Source of the DNA: CAYUZU01 sp964448675
Lineage (GTDB): Bacteria > Planctomycetota > Phycisphaerae > UBA1845 > Fen-1342
DNA length: 64,000 bases
Direction of reading: 5' to 3'
NCBI GenBank assembly: GCA_964448675.1
Contig: CAYUZU010000009.1
Coordinates: forward strand, 62,001-126,000
Shown here in pieces: positions 54,860-62,882 of the stretch (the first letter of the stretch is position 1; every line of letters starts with the position of its first letter). A model generated the notes under the pieces. That model was given only the letters and a program-made list of their open reading frames with translations, was not told where the DNA came from and searched no databases. The translations under genes were made by a program, and so were the position numbers.

Positions 54860-55419
54860 AATCCCTCTTGCAAGCGGCGAACTCGCTACAGGACTTTTTG
54901 GAGGAGCGGGGATGGGCGTTCTGCTTCATTGGCGGAATCGCCCTGCAACGTTGGGGGCAACCGCGCCTGACCGTTGATGTCGACGTCAGCCTGTTCACCG
55001 GCATTGGTGACGAAGAAAGCTACATCGATGCCTTGGGCGGCCGGTACCAGGCTCGAATCGACGATGCGCGTGACTTCGCACTTCAGACGCGGGTGTTGCT
55101 CCTTCAGACATCGGACGGGATTCCGATCGACATCGCGTTGGCCGGATTCGCGTACGAAGAGAAGGTCATCTGCCGCGCCACGGATTTCCGGTTTCTTGAA
55201 GACTTGGTGCTGCGCACGTGCTCAGCCGAGGATCTGATTGTCCTCAAGGCGTTCGCAGACCGATCGCGTGACTGGGCAGACATCGAGTCCGTGCTGATCC
55301 GTCAGCAAGGCAAGCTGGACATCGGCTACATCGCGGAGCAACTCGCACCGCTCTGCGAGATCAAGGGGGAACCGCAGATCCTCGATCGGCTGAAGCAGCT
55401 CGTCGACCGGATATCCTGA
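54856..55419 (+). CDS. Nucleotidyltransferase-fold protein (AbiEii/MNT-like)
   Basis: 187 residues starting at GTG 54856, overlapping the small partner gene by 4 nt. The core is FCFIGGIALQRWGQPRLTVDVDVSLF (residues about 22-48, split here as GG, then RxTxDxD), the pol-beta-type nucleotidyltransferase signature with two metal-binding Asp residues. A third acidic strand follows in IPIDIALAGF, and SAEDLIVLKAFADRSRDWADI near 130 is usual for this group. Related proteins act as toxins of type IV (AbiE) or MNT/HEPN systems by modifying RNA. It looks intact. Confidence 0.78.
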   Translation: MKSLLQAANSLQDFLEERGWAFCFIGGIALQRWGQPRLTVDVDVSLFTGIGDEESYIDALGGRYQARIDDARDFALQTRVLLLQTSDGIPIDIALAGFAYEEKVICRATDFRFLEDLVLRTCSAEDLIVLKAFADRSRDWADIESVLIRQQGKLDIGYIAEQLAPLCEIKGEPQILDRLKQLVDRIS

Positions 55420-55453
55420 AGCCTCGCCAAGGCCGTCGCGCCACCCATCACCC

Positions 55454-55534
55454 GATCTCGCCGGCGAGAAGGAACTCTCCGCAACCCACCTACACGAAGC
55501 GATTCAGTATCGACGGCTGGATCGGAGTCTGTGA
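55454..55534 (+). repeat. comM 3'-end direct repeat, copy 3 (far end of the island)
   Basis: 79 of 81 positions equal to the real comM 3' end, including the TGA. It is not part of any gene here. It marks the right border of a 1.75-kb stretch (53778-55534) inserted after comM. Confidence 0.8.
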
Positions 55535-55579
55535 CAGCAACCGGGCCGCCGCGGCTGTGACGACACGGCGGTCGCGCCG

Positions 55580-55616
55580 GAAAAACAACCGGGACCGGTC
55601 TGCGGACCGATCCCGG
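55580..55616 (-). terminator. Intrinsic terminator of the PEP-CTERM-like gene
   Basis: On the minus strand CCGGGA-TC-GGTC-CGCA-GACC-GG-TCCCGG folds into a strong hairpin followed by TTGTTTTT. It lies 55 nt after the stop of the gene at 55671-56333, the correct place for its terminator. Confidence 0.7.
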
Positions 55617-55670
55617 CTGACGACGAATCCTGATGTTGCGATCGCGTTCGCGAACCGCGGGCCGGGCGGG

Positions 55671-56333
55671 CTACGCCGCGCGGCGCTGCACCCAACCCAC
55701 GATACCCAGGCCGAGCATGCCGAGCACCGCCGCCCCGGGGACGGGGATCACGGGCGCATCGGAGACGACGAACTGGGCGAAGAGCTCGATGTCGGGCTGG
55801 ACCCACGGGGCGCCGCCGGAGAAGCTACTCCCAGCGGTTCTGGCAAACCCCAGCGGCGTCACGTCGATTTGATAGCCGTTGACGTTGTTGAAGGTCGTCG
55901 TCTGGCCATCATAAAACGTGACGTAGTCATTGTGCCACGTGTTCTCAAGCAGACCGCTCTGGACAATATCTTCGGTAACACCGCCAATCGTAAGCTGGCG
56001 CGTTACGTCGAAGTTGTGGGTCACTTCGCTCCAGTCGTCTGGGTCCGTCTCGGTACCGCCGTACGTGTAGTCAATCGTCCAGTTCAAGAGCCCCATCGGC
56101 ACCACGTAAGTGCCTGGCGCCCAATCGGCGGCGTCGCCGCTGTACGTCTCGATCCCGAGCGTGTCGCCCGGATAGCCGTTCGTGCCATGTGGCGCGTTCG
56201 ACGGCGGCGTGATGTCCGCCGGGAACTGATGCGGCCCCCACGCTCCTGCCGTGTAACTAATCCCCGCGGTCGCCGACGCGTGCAGCGCAAGCACCAAGGC
56301 CACCGCCCCACAAAGCTTGATTGCGTTGCTCAC
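55671..56333 (-). CDS. Exported protein with a VPxPGA-type C-terminal anchor
   Basis: 220 residues from GTG 56333 with AAAGGAG 7 nt upstream. Signal peptide (about VSNAIKLCGAVALVLALHAS), a beta-rich, Asn/Thr/Asp-rich body with no recognised fold, and a C-terminal VIPVPGAAVLGMLGLGIVGW followed by QRR. This is the VPxPGA variant of PEP-CTERM-like anchors and differs from the IPEPG tail at 25344. An own promoter and an intrinsic terminator make it a single-gene unit. Confidence 0.82.
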   Translation of the reverse strand: MSNAIKLCGAVALVLALHASATAGISYTAGAWGPHQFPADITPPSNAPHGTNGYPGDTLGIETYSGDAADWAPGTYVVPMGLLNWTIDYTYGGTETDPDDWSEVTHNFDVTRQLTIGGVTEDIVQSGLLENTWHNDYVTFYDGQTTTFNNVNGYQIDVTPLGFARTAGSSFSGGAPWVQPDIELFAQFVVSDAPVIPVPGAAVLGMLGLGIVGWVQRRAA

Positions 56334-56483
56334 CAGAAAGCTCCTTTCGTTACCTACGCCCAGGACGCTGGCCCTGAACGGCACCTATCTCGCGCGCAAT
56401 CACTCGACCGCGCGGATGATTCACTTGCGTTGAGGGGGGTTGCCTGAGGAGGCCCCCTCTCTCCCTGATCTGCCCTGATCCAC

Positions 56484-56511
56484 CCTTTACACTTCGTCCC
56501 GGGCGTTTCAA
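56484..56511 (-). promoter_or_regulatory. Promoter candidate of the VPxPGA protein
   Basis: On the minus strand TTGAAA (56511-56506), 16-nt spacer, TAAAGG (56489-56484), about 150 nt upstream of the GTG start. The leader between also holds a GGGGGCCT...AGG...CCCCC hairpin near 56431-56455. Apart from this and the zinc-ribbon remnant at 56627-56770, the 562 nt from 56334 to 56895 show nothing I recognise. Confidence 0.3.
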
Positions 56512-56626
56512 TAGTGATACTACACTGTTGCGGCCGCGAACGCAACGAGAATCTCGTCGTATCCGGACGTTGGCACGGCGCACAACGCCGGGACGGTTCG
56601 CCCAACCGCGCGCTAGCGGGCCGAGG

Positions 56627-56770
56627 CGCACAAAGCCAACCCCTAAAAGGACTTGGGGCCCGAAGACCTGCCCACCAGGGACCCGCTGCCCCGAATGCGG
56701 CACTGCGTTCGACCCCCGCGTGCCCGCACCGCTGGCGCGGAATACTGTGCCCGGCCATCATGCGAGCTGA
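56627..56770 (+). pseudogene. Zinc-ribbon fragment, possible gene remnant
   Basis: An open frame contains KTCPPGTRCPECGTAFDPRVP and stops at 56770. RCPECGxxFxP resembles the N-terminus of the membrane protein at 17510 (RCPECGSPFRP). There is no credible start or body, so it may be debris of that family or chance. Confidence 0.25.
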
Positions 56771-56895
56771 CCGCCGCTGCTGCTGGGGCCGGCTGCAGCC
56801 GCGGCAACGGGCATCCGCCAGTAACCGCGCTATCATCCAAGGTCACCGGGCCCAAACGCCGGAAACCACTCGGTCCGAAGAAGGGAGGAACACCC

Positions 56896-57726
56896 ATGAG
56901 GTATCTGCTGCCCTATCTGCTCGCACTTGCCACCGTCGCACCTGCCGCGGCGAAGGTCGTCACCGAACACGTGCCGTATCGTGACGGGGATGTCGCGTTG
57001 CGGGGTTACCTGGCCTACGACGACGCCCGCGCCGGCCGCCGGCCCGCCGTTCTGGTCGTGCACGAGTGGTGGGGGTTGAACGACTTTGCGAAGGCGCAGG
57101 CCCACCGCCTGGCCGAGTTGGGCTACGTCGCGTTCGCGGTGGACATGTATGGCGCGGACAAGGTCACCGCAGACCCGAAACAGGCCGGCCAGTGGGCACG
57201 GGCCCTGTACAGCGACCCGGCGAAGTGGCGGCAGCGTGCCAAGGCCGGCTTCGATGTCGTCGCGCACCACGATCGCGTCGACCGCGACCACATCGCCGCG
57301 ATCGGCTTCTGCTTCGGCGGGTCCACCGTCCAGCAGATGGCCTGGAGCGGCCTGCCGCTGAAGGGCGTCGTCAGCTTCCATGGCGGGCTGGTGCCGCCGA
57401 GCACGGCAGAGGCCCGGCAGACGCGCGCCCGCGTGCTGGTGCTGCACGGGGCGGCGGACACGCTGGTCTCCGAAGACGAATTCAACAAGTTCCGCCAGAC
57501 CCTGGGCAACACCGACATCGACTGGCAACTCGTGATCTACAGCGGCGCCAGGCACAGCTTCACCAACCCCAAGGCGGACGACCTCGGAATGGACGGCGTC
57601 GGCTACGATGCCCGCACCGCCGAGCGGAGCTGGCGCCAGATGCGGCTGTTCTTCGCCGAGCTCTTTGGCGCCAGGGTCACGCTGGCGCCCGGTTCGGCCG
57701 GGCCGTCACCAACCGACGGCGACTGA
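56896..57726 (+). CDS. Exported dienelactone hydrolase-family protein
   Basis: 276 residues, ATG 56896 with GGGAGGAA upstream, signal peptide ending APAAAK. Alpha/beta hydrolase of the DLH family: VVHEWWGLNDFAKAQAHRLAELGYVAF, nucleophile Cys in GFCFGG (about 136), Asp in HGAADTLV (about 195), His in GARHSFTNP (about 225). True DLH opens dienelactones in chloroaromatic breakdown; exported family members are mostly uncharacterised esterases, so the substrate is open. It precedes the KdsC-like gene on the same strand. Confidence 0.86.
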   Translation: MRYLLPYLLALATVAPAAAKVVTEHVPYRDGDVALRGYLAYDDARAGRRPAVLVVHEWWGLNDFAKAQAHRLAELGYVAFAVDMYGADKVTADPKQAGQWARALYSDPAKWRQRAKAGFDVVAHHDRVDRDHIAAIGFCFGGSTVQQMAWSGLPLKGVVSFHGGLVPPSTAEARQTRARVLVLHGAADTLVSEDEFNKFRQTLGNTDIDWQLVIYSGARHSFTNPKADDLGMDGVGYDARTAERSWRQMRLFFAELFGARVTLAPGSAGPSPTDGD

Positions 57727-57833
57727 CGGACGACCGGCCGGCGGGCTGCGAGCGATCCGGGCCTCGTGTATCATGGTAGGCGCGCGCCGGGGCGGCCGGC
57801 AGCGGACACATGCGGCAATGACGGAGGCCAGCG

Positions 57834-58355
57834 TTGGCAGAGCAGGGGAATGCGGTCGAGATTCGCGGTTTGTGTCTGGATGTGGATGGTGTGCTGACCG
57901 ATGGCGGTCTCTACGTCGACGATGAAGGCTGCGGCACGCGGCGCTTCAACGTGCACGACGGGTTCGCGTTGTACTGGTACCGCAAGATCGGCGGCCAGAT
58001 CCTGGTCTGCTCGGGCAAGGACTCACGCGCCGTCGCCCACCGCGCCAAGGAACTCGGCATCGAGCACGTCATCCAGGGCAGCCGGGACAAGCTCAACGAC
58101 GTCAAGGGGTACCTGCCGCGGCTGGGGCTGTCCGTGGAGCAGCTCGCGGTAATGGGTGACGACCTGCCGGATGTGCCGCTGATGCGGGCGGCGGGGCTGC
58201 CGATCGCGGTCGCGAACGCAGCCGAGGAAGTCAAGCAGATCGCGCGCATGGTGACCGAGCGGCCGGGCGGCGCGGGGGCCGTGCGGGAAGCCGTCGAGCA
58301 TTTGATGCGGGAATCGGGGCGCTGGGCCGAAGTCCTCAAGCACTACGGGCTGTGA
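57834..58355 (+). CDS. KdsC-like HAD phosphatase
   Basis: 173 residues from TTG 57834, with GGAGG 6 nt upstream. The short capless HAD fold of KdsC: CLDVDGVLTDGGLYVDDEG (nucleophile and acid Asp pair), FNVHDGFALYWYRKIGG, CSGKDSRAVAHRAKELGI, and MGDDLPDVPLMRAAGLPIAVANA. KdsC cleaves Kdo-8-phosphate in lipopolysaccharide synthesis, and related C0-cap HADs act on N-acylneuraminate-9-phosphate. No kdsA, kdsB or kdsD is adjacent. It converges on the next gene with a 4-nt gap. Confidence 0.84.
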   Translation: MAEQGNAVEIRGLCLDVDGVLTDGGLYVDDEGCGTRRFNVHDGFALYWYRKIGGQILVCSGKDSRAVAHRAKELGIEHVIQGSRDKLNDVKGYLPRLGLSVEQLAVMGDDLPDVPLMRAAGLPIAVANAAEEVKQIARMVTERPGGAGAVREAVEHLMRESGRWAEVLKHYGL

Positions 58356-58359
58356 ACCG

Positions 58360-59274
58360 TCAGGGGGTGTCGGCCGTGACCTGGTAGATCGGCGGTCGGC
58401 TGCCTTCGCTCACCGTCAGCAGTCTCTGGCCGTCGGTGCTGTAGCAGATCGTCTCGCCCAGCGGCTCGGTCGCCAGCGACACCCGCTGCGGCAGCGCGCC
58501 GAAGACCGCGTCGAAGTCTGCCGGGGCGGCTCCCGTCCACTCCCAGCCGTCGGTGTAGCAGCGCACCACGAAGCCGGTGCCGTCCGGCCGCACGTCGGCC
58601 CCGGTGACCACCTGGGCCGCGGCGGCGGCCGCCGGCAACTGCACGCGTGGCAGGGCGACCAGGGCAGTGGTGCCGCTGGCGTCCCAGGGGGCGGCGATCT
58701 TGTAGACGACAGTGCTGCCGTCGGTGCGTTTCGTCAGGATGTAGCCATCACCGGTGGTCGGGTGGACGAAGAACGCCTCGGCGTCTGCGGCGCCGTCGAT
58801 ATAGCTGACCTGGTAAGCCGTCGGCGCGACGTCGATTGCCGCACCGGCCGTGGTCACGTCGGGCTCGGCAAAGCGGTAGATCACCACGTAGGGGCGATTG
58901 GCGTTGTTGTCGCCAATATCGGCCACGCACACGTCATAGCCACCAGCACCATCCGGTGCCAGGGCGATGTCTTCATAGTCGCGCGCCTGGGCGCCGGTGA
59001 GGTCGATCGTCGCCTGTGTCTGGCCATCACCGCCTACCAGGAACACCCGCGGCGAATCGCCGGAGTCGTTATGGATGTAGTAGCTGCCGGCGTGCTTGCG
59101 GCTGGCGACGATGCCGGAGGCTTCGGTGATGCGACCGTCGGCGAGTTGCGCGACGATCTGGGGCGTGCCGTAAGGCCCCGCGCCGCTGCCGCCGACAAGG
59201 TTGCAGGCGGTCAGGACGGCGGCGCCGCACGCGGCTGAAACGAGAACGATTCTCTGCAGCGACGTCCGTGTCAT
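58360..59274 (-). CDS. Beta-propeller-like lipoprotein, unknown function
   Basis: 304 residues with a lipoprotein signal (IVLVSAACGAAVLTACNLVGG). The body has repeated beta-strand blocks: ITEASGIVASRKHAGSYYIH then NDSG, DYEDIALAPDGAGGYDVCVADIGDN, ADAEAFFVHPTTGDGYILTKR, resembling SdiA-like or phytase-like propellers that bind calcium. No catalytic signature can be fixed. The leader before its ATG contains the TCAGTCG heptad repeats at 59290-59325. Confidence 0.74.
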   Translation of the reverse strand: MTRTSLQRIVLVSAACGAAVLTACNLVGGSGAGPYGTPQIVAQLADGRITEASGIVASRKHAGSYYIHNDSGDSPRVFLVGGDGQTQATIDLTGAQARDYEDIALAPDGAGGYDVCVADIGDNNANRPYVVIYRFAEPDVTTAGAAIDVAPTAYQVSYIDGAADAEAFFVHPTTGDGYILTKRTDGSTVVYKIAAPWDASGTTALVALPRVQLPAAAAAAQVVTGADVRPDGTGFVVRCYTDGWEWTGAAPADFDAVFGALPQRVSLATEPLGETICYSTDGQRLLTVSEGSRPPIYQVTADTP

Positions 59275-59289
59275 GGTGGGTAGTTCCCA

Positions 59290-59325
59290 GTTTTCAGTTT
59301 TCAGTCGTCAGTCGTCAGTCGTCAG
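59290..59325. repeat. Tandem heptad repeat TCAGTCG/TCAGTTT
   Basis: About five consecutive 7-nt units (TCAGTTT, TCAGTCG x3, TCAGCGG) just upstream of the propeller lipoprotein. The reverse complement of CAGTCGTCAG appears at 17459-17503. Too short and spacer-free to be a CRISPR. Confidence 0.7.
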
Positions 59326-59381
59326 CGGTTGCGGCGGGTGGAACCCGCCACGCCGTCGCTCGGTCGCTTTCACTCAATGCC

Positions 59382-60596
59382 TCAAGCGAGCACTTTGCGG
59401 AGGCGCTCCAGGGCCCAGTCGAGCTCGTCGCGCGTGATGCACAGCGGCGGGGCCAGGCGCATCGTCTGCTCGTGCGTGTCCTTGCACAGCATGCCTTCCT
59501 GCATCAGCGCCTCACAGTACTTCCGCGCCACGCCGGCCTCGGGGTGGAACTCGATCCCGACCCACAAGCCGCGGCCACGAATCTCCTTGACCTTGTCACT
59601 CTTGATCGCCCGCAATTCGCGGAAGAGGTATTCGCCCAGGTCGCGCGCGTTCTTCTGGTAGCAATCGGTGCCCAGGATCTCGACCACCTTACGCGCCACC
59701 GCGCACGCCAGCGGGTTGCCGCCGAACGTACTGCCGTGATCGCCGGGTGAGAACACGCTGAGGATCTCGCGCGATGACACGACCGCCGACACCGGCACGA
59801 TACCGCCGCCCAGCGCCTTGCCCAGGATGTACATGTCGGGCTTCACGCCCTCGTGCTCGCAGGCGAAGGTGTGGCCGGTCCGGCCCAGGCCGGATTGGAT
59901 TTCGTCGGCGATGAAGAGGACGTTCTTCTCGGTGCACAGCTCACGCACCTGCTTCAGGAATCCGTCGGGCGGCACGATGATGCCGGCTTCGCCCTGGATC
60001 GGCTCCATCAGGAACGCGACGGTGTGATCGTCGATCGACGCCTTGAGCGCGTCGATGTCGCCGTACTTGATGATCTCGAAGCCGGGCGTAAAGGGCCCGA
60101 AGCCCTGGCGACACTGCGGGTCGGTGCTGAAGCTGACAATGGTGGTCGTGCGGCCGTGGAAGTTGTCTTCGCAGCAGATGATCTTGGCCTTGCCCTCGGG
60201 CACGCCCTTCCTGGTATAGCCCCACTTGCGGGCCGTCTTGACCGCCGTCTCGACGCCTTCGGCGCCGGTGTTCATCGGCAGGATCGCCTCCATGCCGCAC
60301 AGTTCGGCCAGTTCCTTGCAGAGCGGGCCGAGCTGGTCGTTGTGGAAGGCGCGCGAGGTCAGCGTGACGCGGGCGAGCTGGTCGCGGGCGGCCTGGATCA
60401 GGTCGGCGTGGCGGTGGCCGAAGTTCACCGCCGAATACGCTGCCAGCATGTCCATGTATTTCCGGCCGTCGGCGTCGTGGACCCAGACGCCGTCGGCTTC
60501 GGCCACGACCACCGGCAGCGGGTGGTAGTTGTGGGCCGCGTAGGTCTCGACCATGTTGATGTGATCCGCCCCGGTCATGGAAGTCATCGTGCTCAT
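59382..60596 (-). CDS. rocD: Ornithine aminotransferase
   Basis: 404 residues from ATG 60596 (GAGGAT upstream; ATG at 60602 also possible, longer starts are not conserved). A PLP-dependent class III aminotransferase converting ornithine to glutamate semialdehyde in arginine and ornithine breakdown. Motifs: NMVETYAAHNYHPLPVV, MNTGAEGVETAVKTARKWGY, NFHGRTTTIVSFSTD, LFIADEIQSGLGRTG, and the PLP lysine in ILGKALGGG. Length and motifs fit RocD better than N-acetylornithine or GABA aminotransferases. Confidence 0.92.
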   Translation of the reverse strand: MSTMTSMTGADHINMVETYAAHNYHPLPVVVAEADGVWVHDADGRKYMDMLAAYSAVNFGHRHADLIQAARDQLARVTLTSRAFHNDQLGPLCKELAELCGMEAILPMNTGAEGVETAVKTARKWGYTRKGVPEGKAKIICCEDNFHGRTTTIVSFSTDPQCRQGFGPFTPGFEIIKYGDIDALKASIDDHTVAFLMEPIQGEAGIIVPPDGFLKQVRELCTEKNVLFIADEIQSGLGRTGHTFACEHEGVKPDMYILGKALGGGIVPVSAVVSSREILSVFSPGDHGSTFGGNPLACAVARKVVEILGTDCYQKNARDLGEYLFRELRAIKSDKVKEIRGRGLWVGIEFHPEAGVARKYCEALMQEGMLCKDTHEQTMRLAPPLCITRDELDWALERLRKVLA

Positions 60597-60765
60597 ACGC
60601 ATCCTCGTGCGACCGGCCGACAGATGACGGCCGGCAAGCTGTTGCTGTTGGAATCGTGCCGCTCGGAAACGCACGCAGCGCCCCGGGGAGCCGCCGAACC
60701 CGGGCGCGCTCAAGGCGCGACTATACACCCCCATCGCCGGCAGGGGCAAGCGGAAAGCCCGCTGC

Positions 60766-61869
60766 TCAGGCGCCGGCACCGCAGCGGTAGCACGGCGGGT
60801 CGCCCGCCGGCCGGCAGCTCTCCATCGCCTGCCACGCCACGTTCACACCGTCGCCGGCCGCCTCGTGCAGGCATTGCACCATGAGGTCGCGTAACGCGGC
60901 CGGGTCCGCCTGCACCCGGGCGTTGGCGATGAGCGACGTCACCGGTGGCGCCGCGCCGGCCGGTCCGTGAACGACGGGGGCACTATCCTGCCCCGTCAGG
61001 TTCCCCGCCAGCGAAGCCCCGCGTCCGGTGAGCAGCAGCTTGATGTGGCCGATCTCCGTCTGGCTCAACGCGCACTTGTTGCGCAGCGCCTCGAGAAAAC
61101 GCCGGCAGAACGCGTGCCAGTCGGCCCCCTGCAGCGACTGCAATTGCACCGCCGCCTGCAGCCAGCACAGCTCGGCCTCGGCCGCCCGCCACTGGTCGTA
61201 GTCCACCTCGATGCGCCGCTGGCCACCGCCCTGGTCGTGCAGCACCCGCTGCGTCCATGCGTCGACCCCCATGCCGCTGCTGGCCGCCATCTCGACAATA
61301 CCGACACCCGGCAGGTGACCCGCGACCAGGGCCCGCAACTGATCGAGCTCGACCGTCGAGAGCAGGTCCACCTTGTTGATGATGATGACGTCGGCGTCGT
61401 CCAGCTGCTTGCGGTAGACGTAGCGCACCGCGTCGCTGAACCCGTCGGCATCGGTCTGCGGCCGCAGCGCGTTCCGGAGGCGGATCGGATCGATCAGGAC
61501 ACTGTAGGGGGCGATGTGGTAATGCTGGGGCAGGACGCGGCGTGCCGGCTGCAGCACCGTCGCCGCCAGATCCACGCTGCTGCCGGCCGGCTCGGCCAGG
61601 ATCACATCGGGATCCACGTCGGTGCTGAGCTGCTCGAGTGTAGCCACGAACTCGTCGAAGCGCGCCGCGAGCGTCCCGCCGGCTACCTCCGCCACGTCCA
61701 GTCCGCGCCGTGCGAGCAGGTTGGTGTCCACCAGGTCCGGCGCCTGGTCATTGGTCAGCAGCGCGACGCGCTTGCCCTGCTTGCACAGCCGTTTGGCCGC
61801 CTGCAACAGCAGCGTGGTCTTGCCCGACCCCAGGAACCCGCCTACGAAAATGAGCTGTACCGGTCGCAT
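60766..61869 (-). CDS. P47K/CobW-like G3E GTPase lacking the CxCC motif
   Basis: 367 residues. Walker A GGFLGSGKTTLLL (about 10-22), switch region LLTNDQAPDLVDTNLL, ILAEPAGSSVDLAATV, and IIINKVDLL (G4) identify the G3E family of metallochaperone GTPases. The metal-binding Cys-x-Cys-Cys that normally follows the GG (GGCFCC) is replaced by GGTLAARF. A C-terminal Cys cluster (SCRPAGDPPCYRCG) might offer another metal site. Role unknown. It starts next to a 145-residue partner gene on the same strand. Confidence 0.82.
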   Translation of the reverse strand: MRPVQLIFVGGFLGSGKTTLLLQAAKRLCKQGKRVALLTNDQAPDLVDTNLLARRGLDVAEVAGGTLAARFDEFVATLEQLSTDVDPDVILAEPAGSSVDLAATVLQPARRVLPQHYHIAPYSVLIDPIRLRNALRPQTDADGFSDAVRYVYRKQLDDADVIIINKVDLLSTVELDQLRALVAGHLPGVGIVEMAASSGMGVDAWTQRVLHDQGGGQRRIEVDYDQWRAAEAELCWLQAAVQLQSLQGADWHAFCRRFLEALRNKCALSQTEIGHIKLLLTGRGASLAGNLTGQDSAPVVHGPAGAAPPVTSLIANARVQADPAALRDLMVQCLHEAAGDGVNVAWQAMESCRPAGDPPCYRCGAGA

Positions 61870-62048
61870 GGTGTCACCTCTCGCGCACAGGGAATGAGTG
61901 GCCTGGTGCGCTCGCCGCGCGCCGACAAGCCGGCCGGAACACCAAGCTCATCCCCGTCGCCTCGCAACGAGTGTGCGCTTCCCTGTTCCCACCGGCTTGC
62001 CGCAGCGTTGCCGCCCTGCGCATGGTCCGCATCCTCTCCGCACGCCCA

Positions 62049-62486
62049 CTAGGCGTGTGTCGCAATCTTCGTTGTTGTCGGCGACGCGTACGCCGCACTG
62101 AGCCGGTCCACGAAGGTGCTCAGCGCCGCCTGGATTTCCTGGCGCGCCCAGACCTCATTCACCTGCGTGACCCGTTCAGTGTTGCTCTGGGACTGGGGCT
62201 CGCGACCGGGAATCACGGCCTCGCAGCGCATCTCGAACGCGCCGAGTCCCGTCGAGCGGAAGAACATCAGCAAGTAGGCGTCCTCGGCCAGCTCAAACTT
62301 CAGCGAACAGCGGCCGTCGTCGCGCAGCGGAACGGCTGTTGCAAAGCCGTTCTCGCGCAGAAAGCCCGCCAGGCTCTGAAAGACCGGCAGGACCGACGAC
62401 TCCATTGCTGTGTCGAACTGCGATGCCCAGACGGATTGCAGCCGCCCGAGCTTCTCCGCGATATTCTGCTGCCACTGGTCCACCAC
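62049..62486 (-). CDS. Conserved-looking protein of unknown function beside the GTPase
   Basis: 145 residues starting at GTG 62486 with GGAG upstream. N-terminal helix (QWQQNIAEKLGRLQSVWASQF), a beta part (GRCSLKFELAEDAYLLMFFR, AFEMRCEAVIPG), then a helix and a Thr/Ala-rich end. I recognise no family. It lies 179 nt upstream of the P47K-like gene on the same strand and could be its partner. Confidence 0.6.
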   Translation of the reverse strand: MVDQWQQNIAEKLGRLQSVWASQFDTAMESSVLPVFQSLAGFLRENGFATAVPLRDDGRCSLKFELAEDAYLLMFFRSTGLGAFEMRCEAVIPGREPQSQSNTERVTQVNEVWARQEIQAALSTFVDRLSAAYASPTTTKIATHA

Positions 62487-62882
62487 AACGTCTCCGTGCG
62501 TGTCGTGTTTGCACTGGGTGCGCTCGACCCGGCGGCCGATTCACGCGTTGCGTCGTGTCAACCCTTGGAAGCAGCCGGGCCCGCGCTGTTCGCGGCGCGG
62601 CCCGAACCAGAATGGAGTTTAGAAAACGAATCACCGGCACGGCAACAAATTGGGAAGTCTGCGCCGTTTATGATAAGTTTCTAACAATCAAAACGAGGAA
62701 ATAGGAAATAAACAGCGGGCAGCCTCACGATTCCAGGACCAGGGTTGCGAAGCATTGTCCGATAAGGCCGTCGCTGAACGCCGCGGGTCGGCCGGCTACC
62801 ATCTCCCAGCGGAACGGGCTGGTATGTTGACACCCTTCGCGGCGCCGACTACGTTCGCGCCAGTGGCAGGAAGGGCCTGAAC
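62487..62882. other. Divergent intergenic region with an AT-rich core
   Basis: About 400 nt. The part at 62640-62710 is clearly richer in A and T than anything nearby (ATGATAAGTTTCTAAC, GAAATAGGAAATAAAC) and may hold promoters for both flanking genes, but no correctly spaced -35/-10 pair was found. No gene seen. Confidence 0.45.

Noticed and set aside
53778..55534. Whole island as an insertion sequence or integrative element
   Set aside because: No transposase, integrase or terminal inverted repeats were seen; only direct repeats of the comM end. It is described as an island, not a named element.
59290..59325. Possible CRISPR array
   Set aside because: Units are 7 nt in direct tandem with no spacers, and no cas genes are present.
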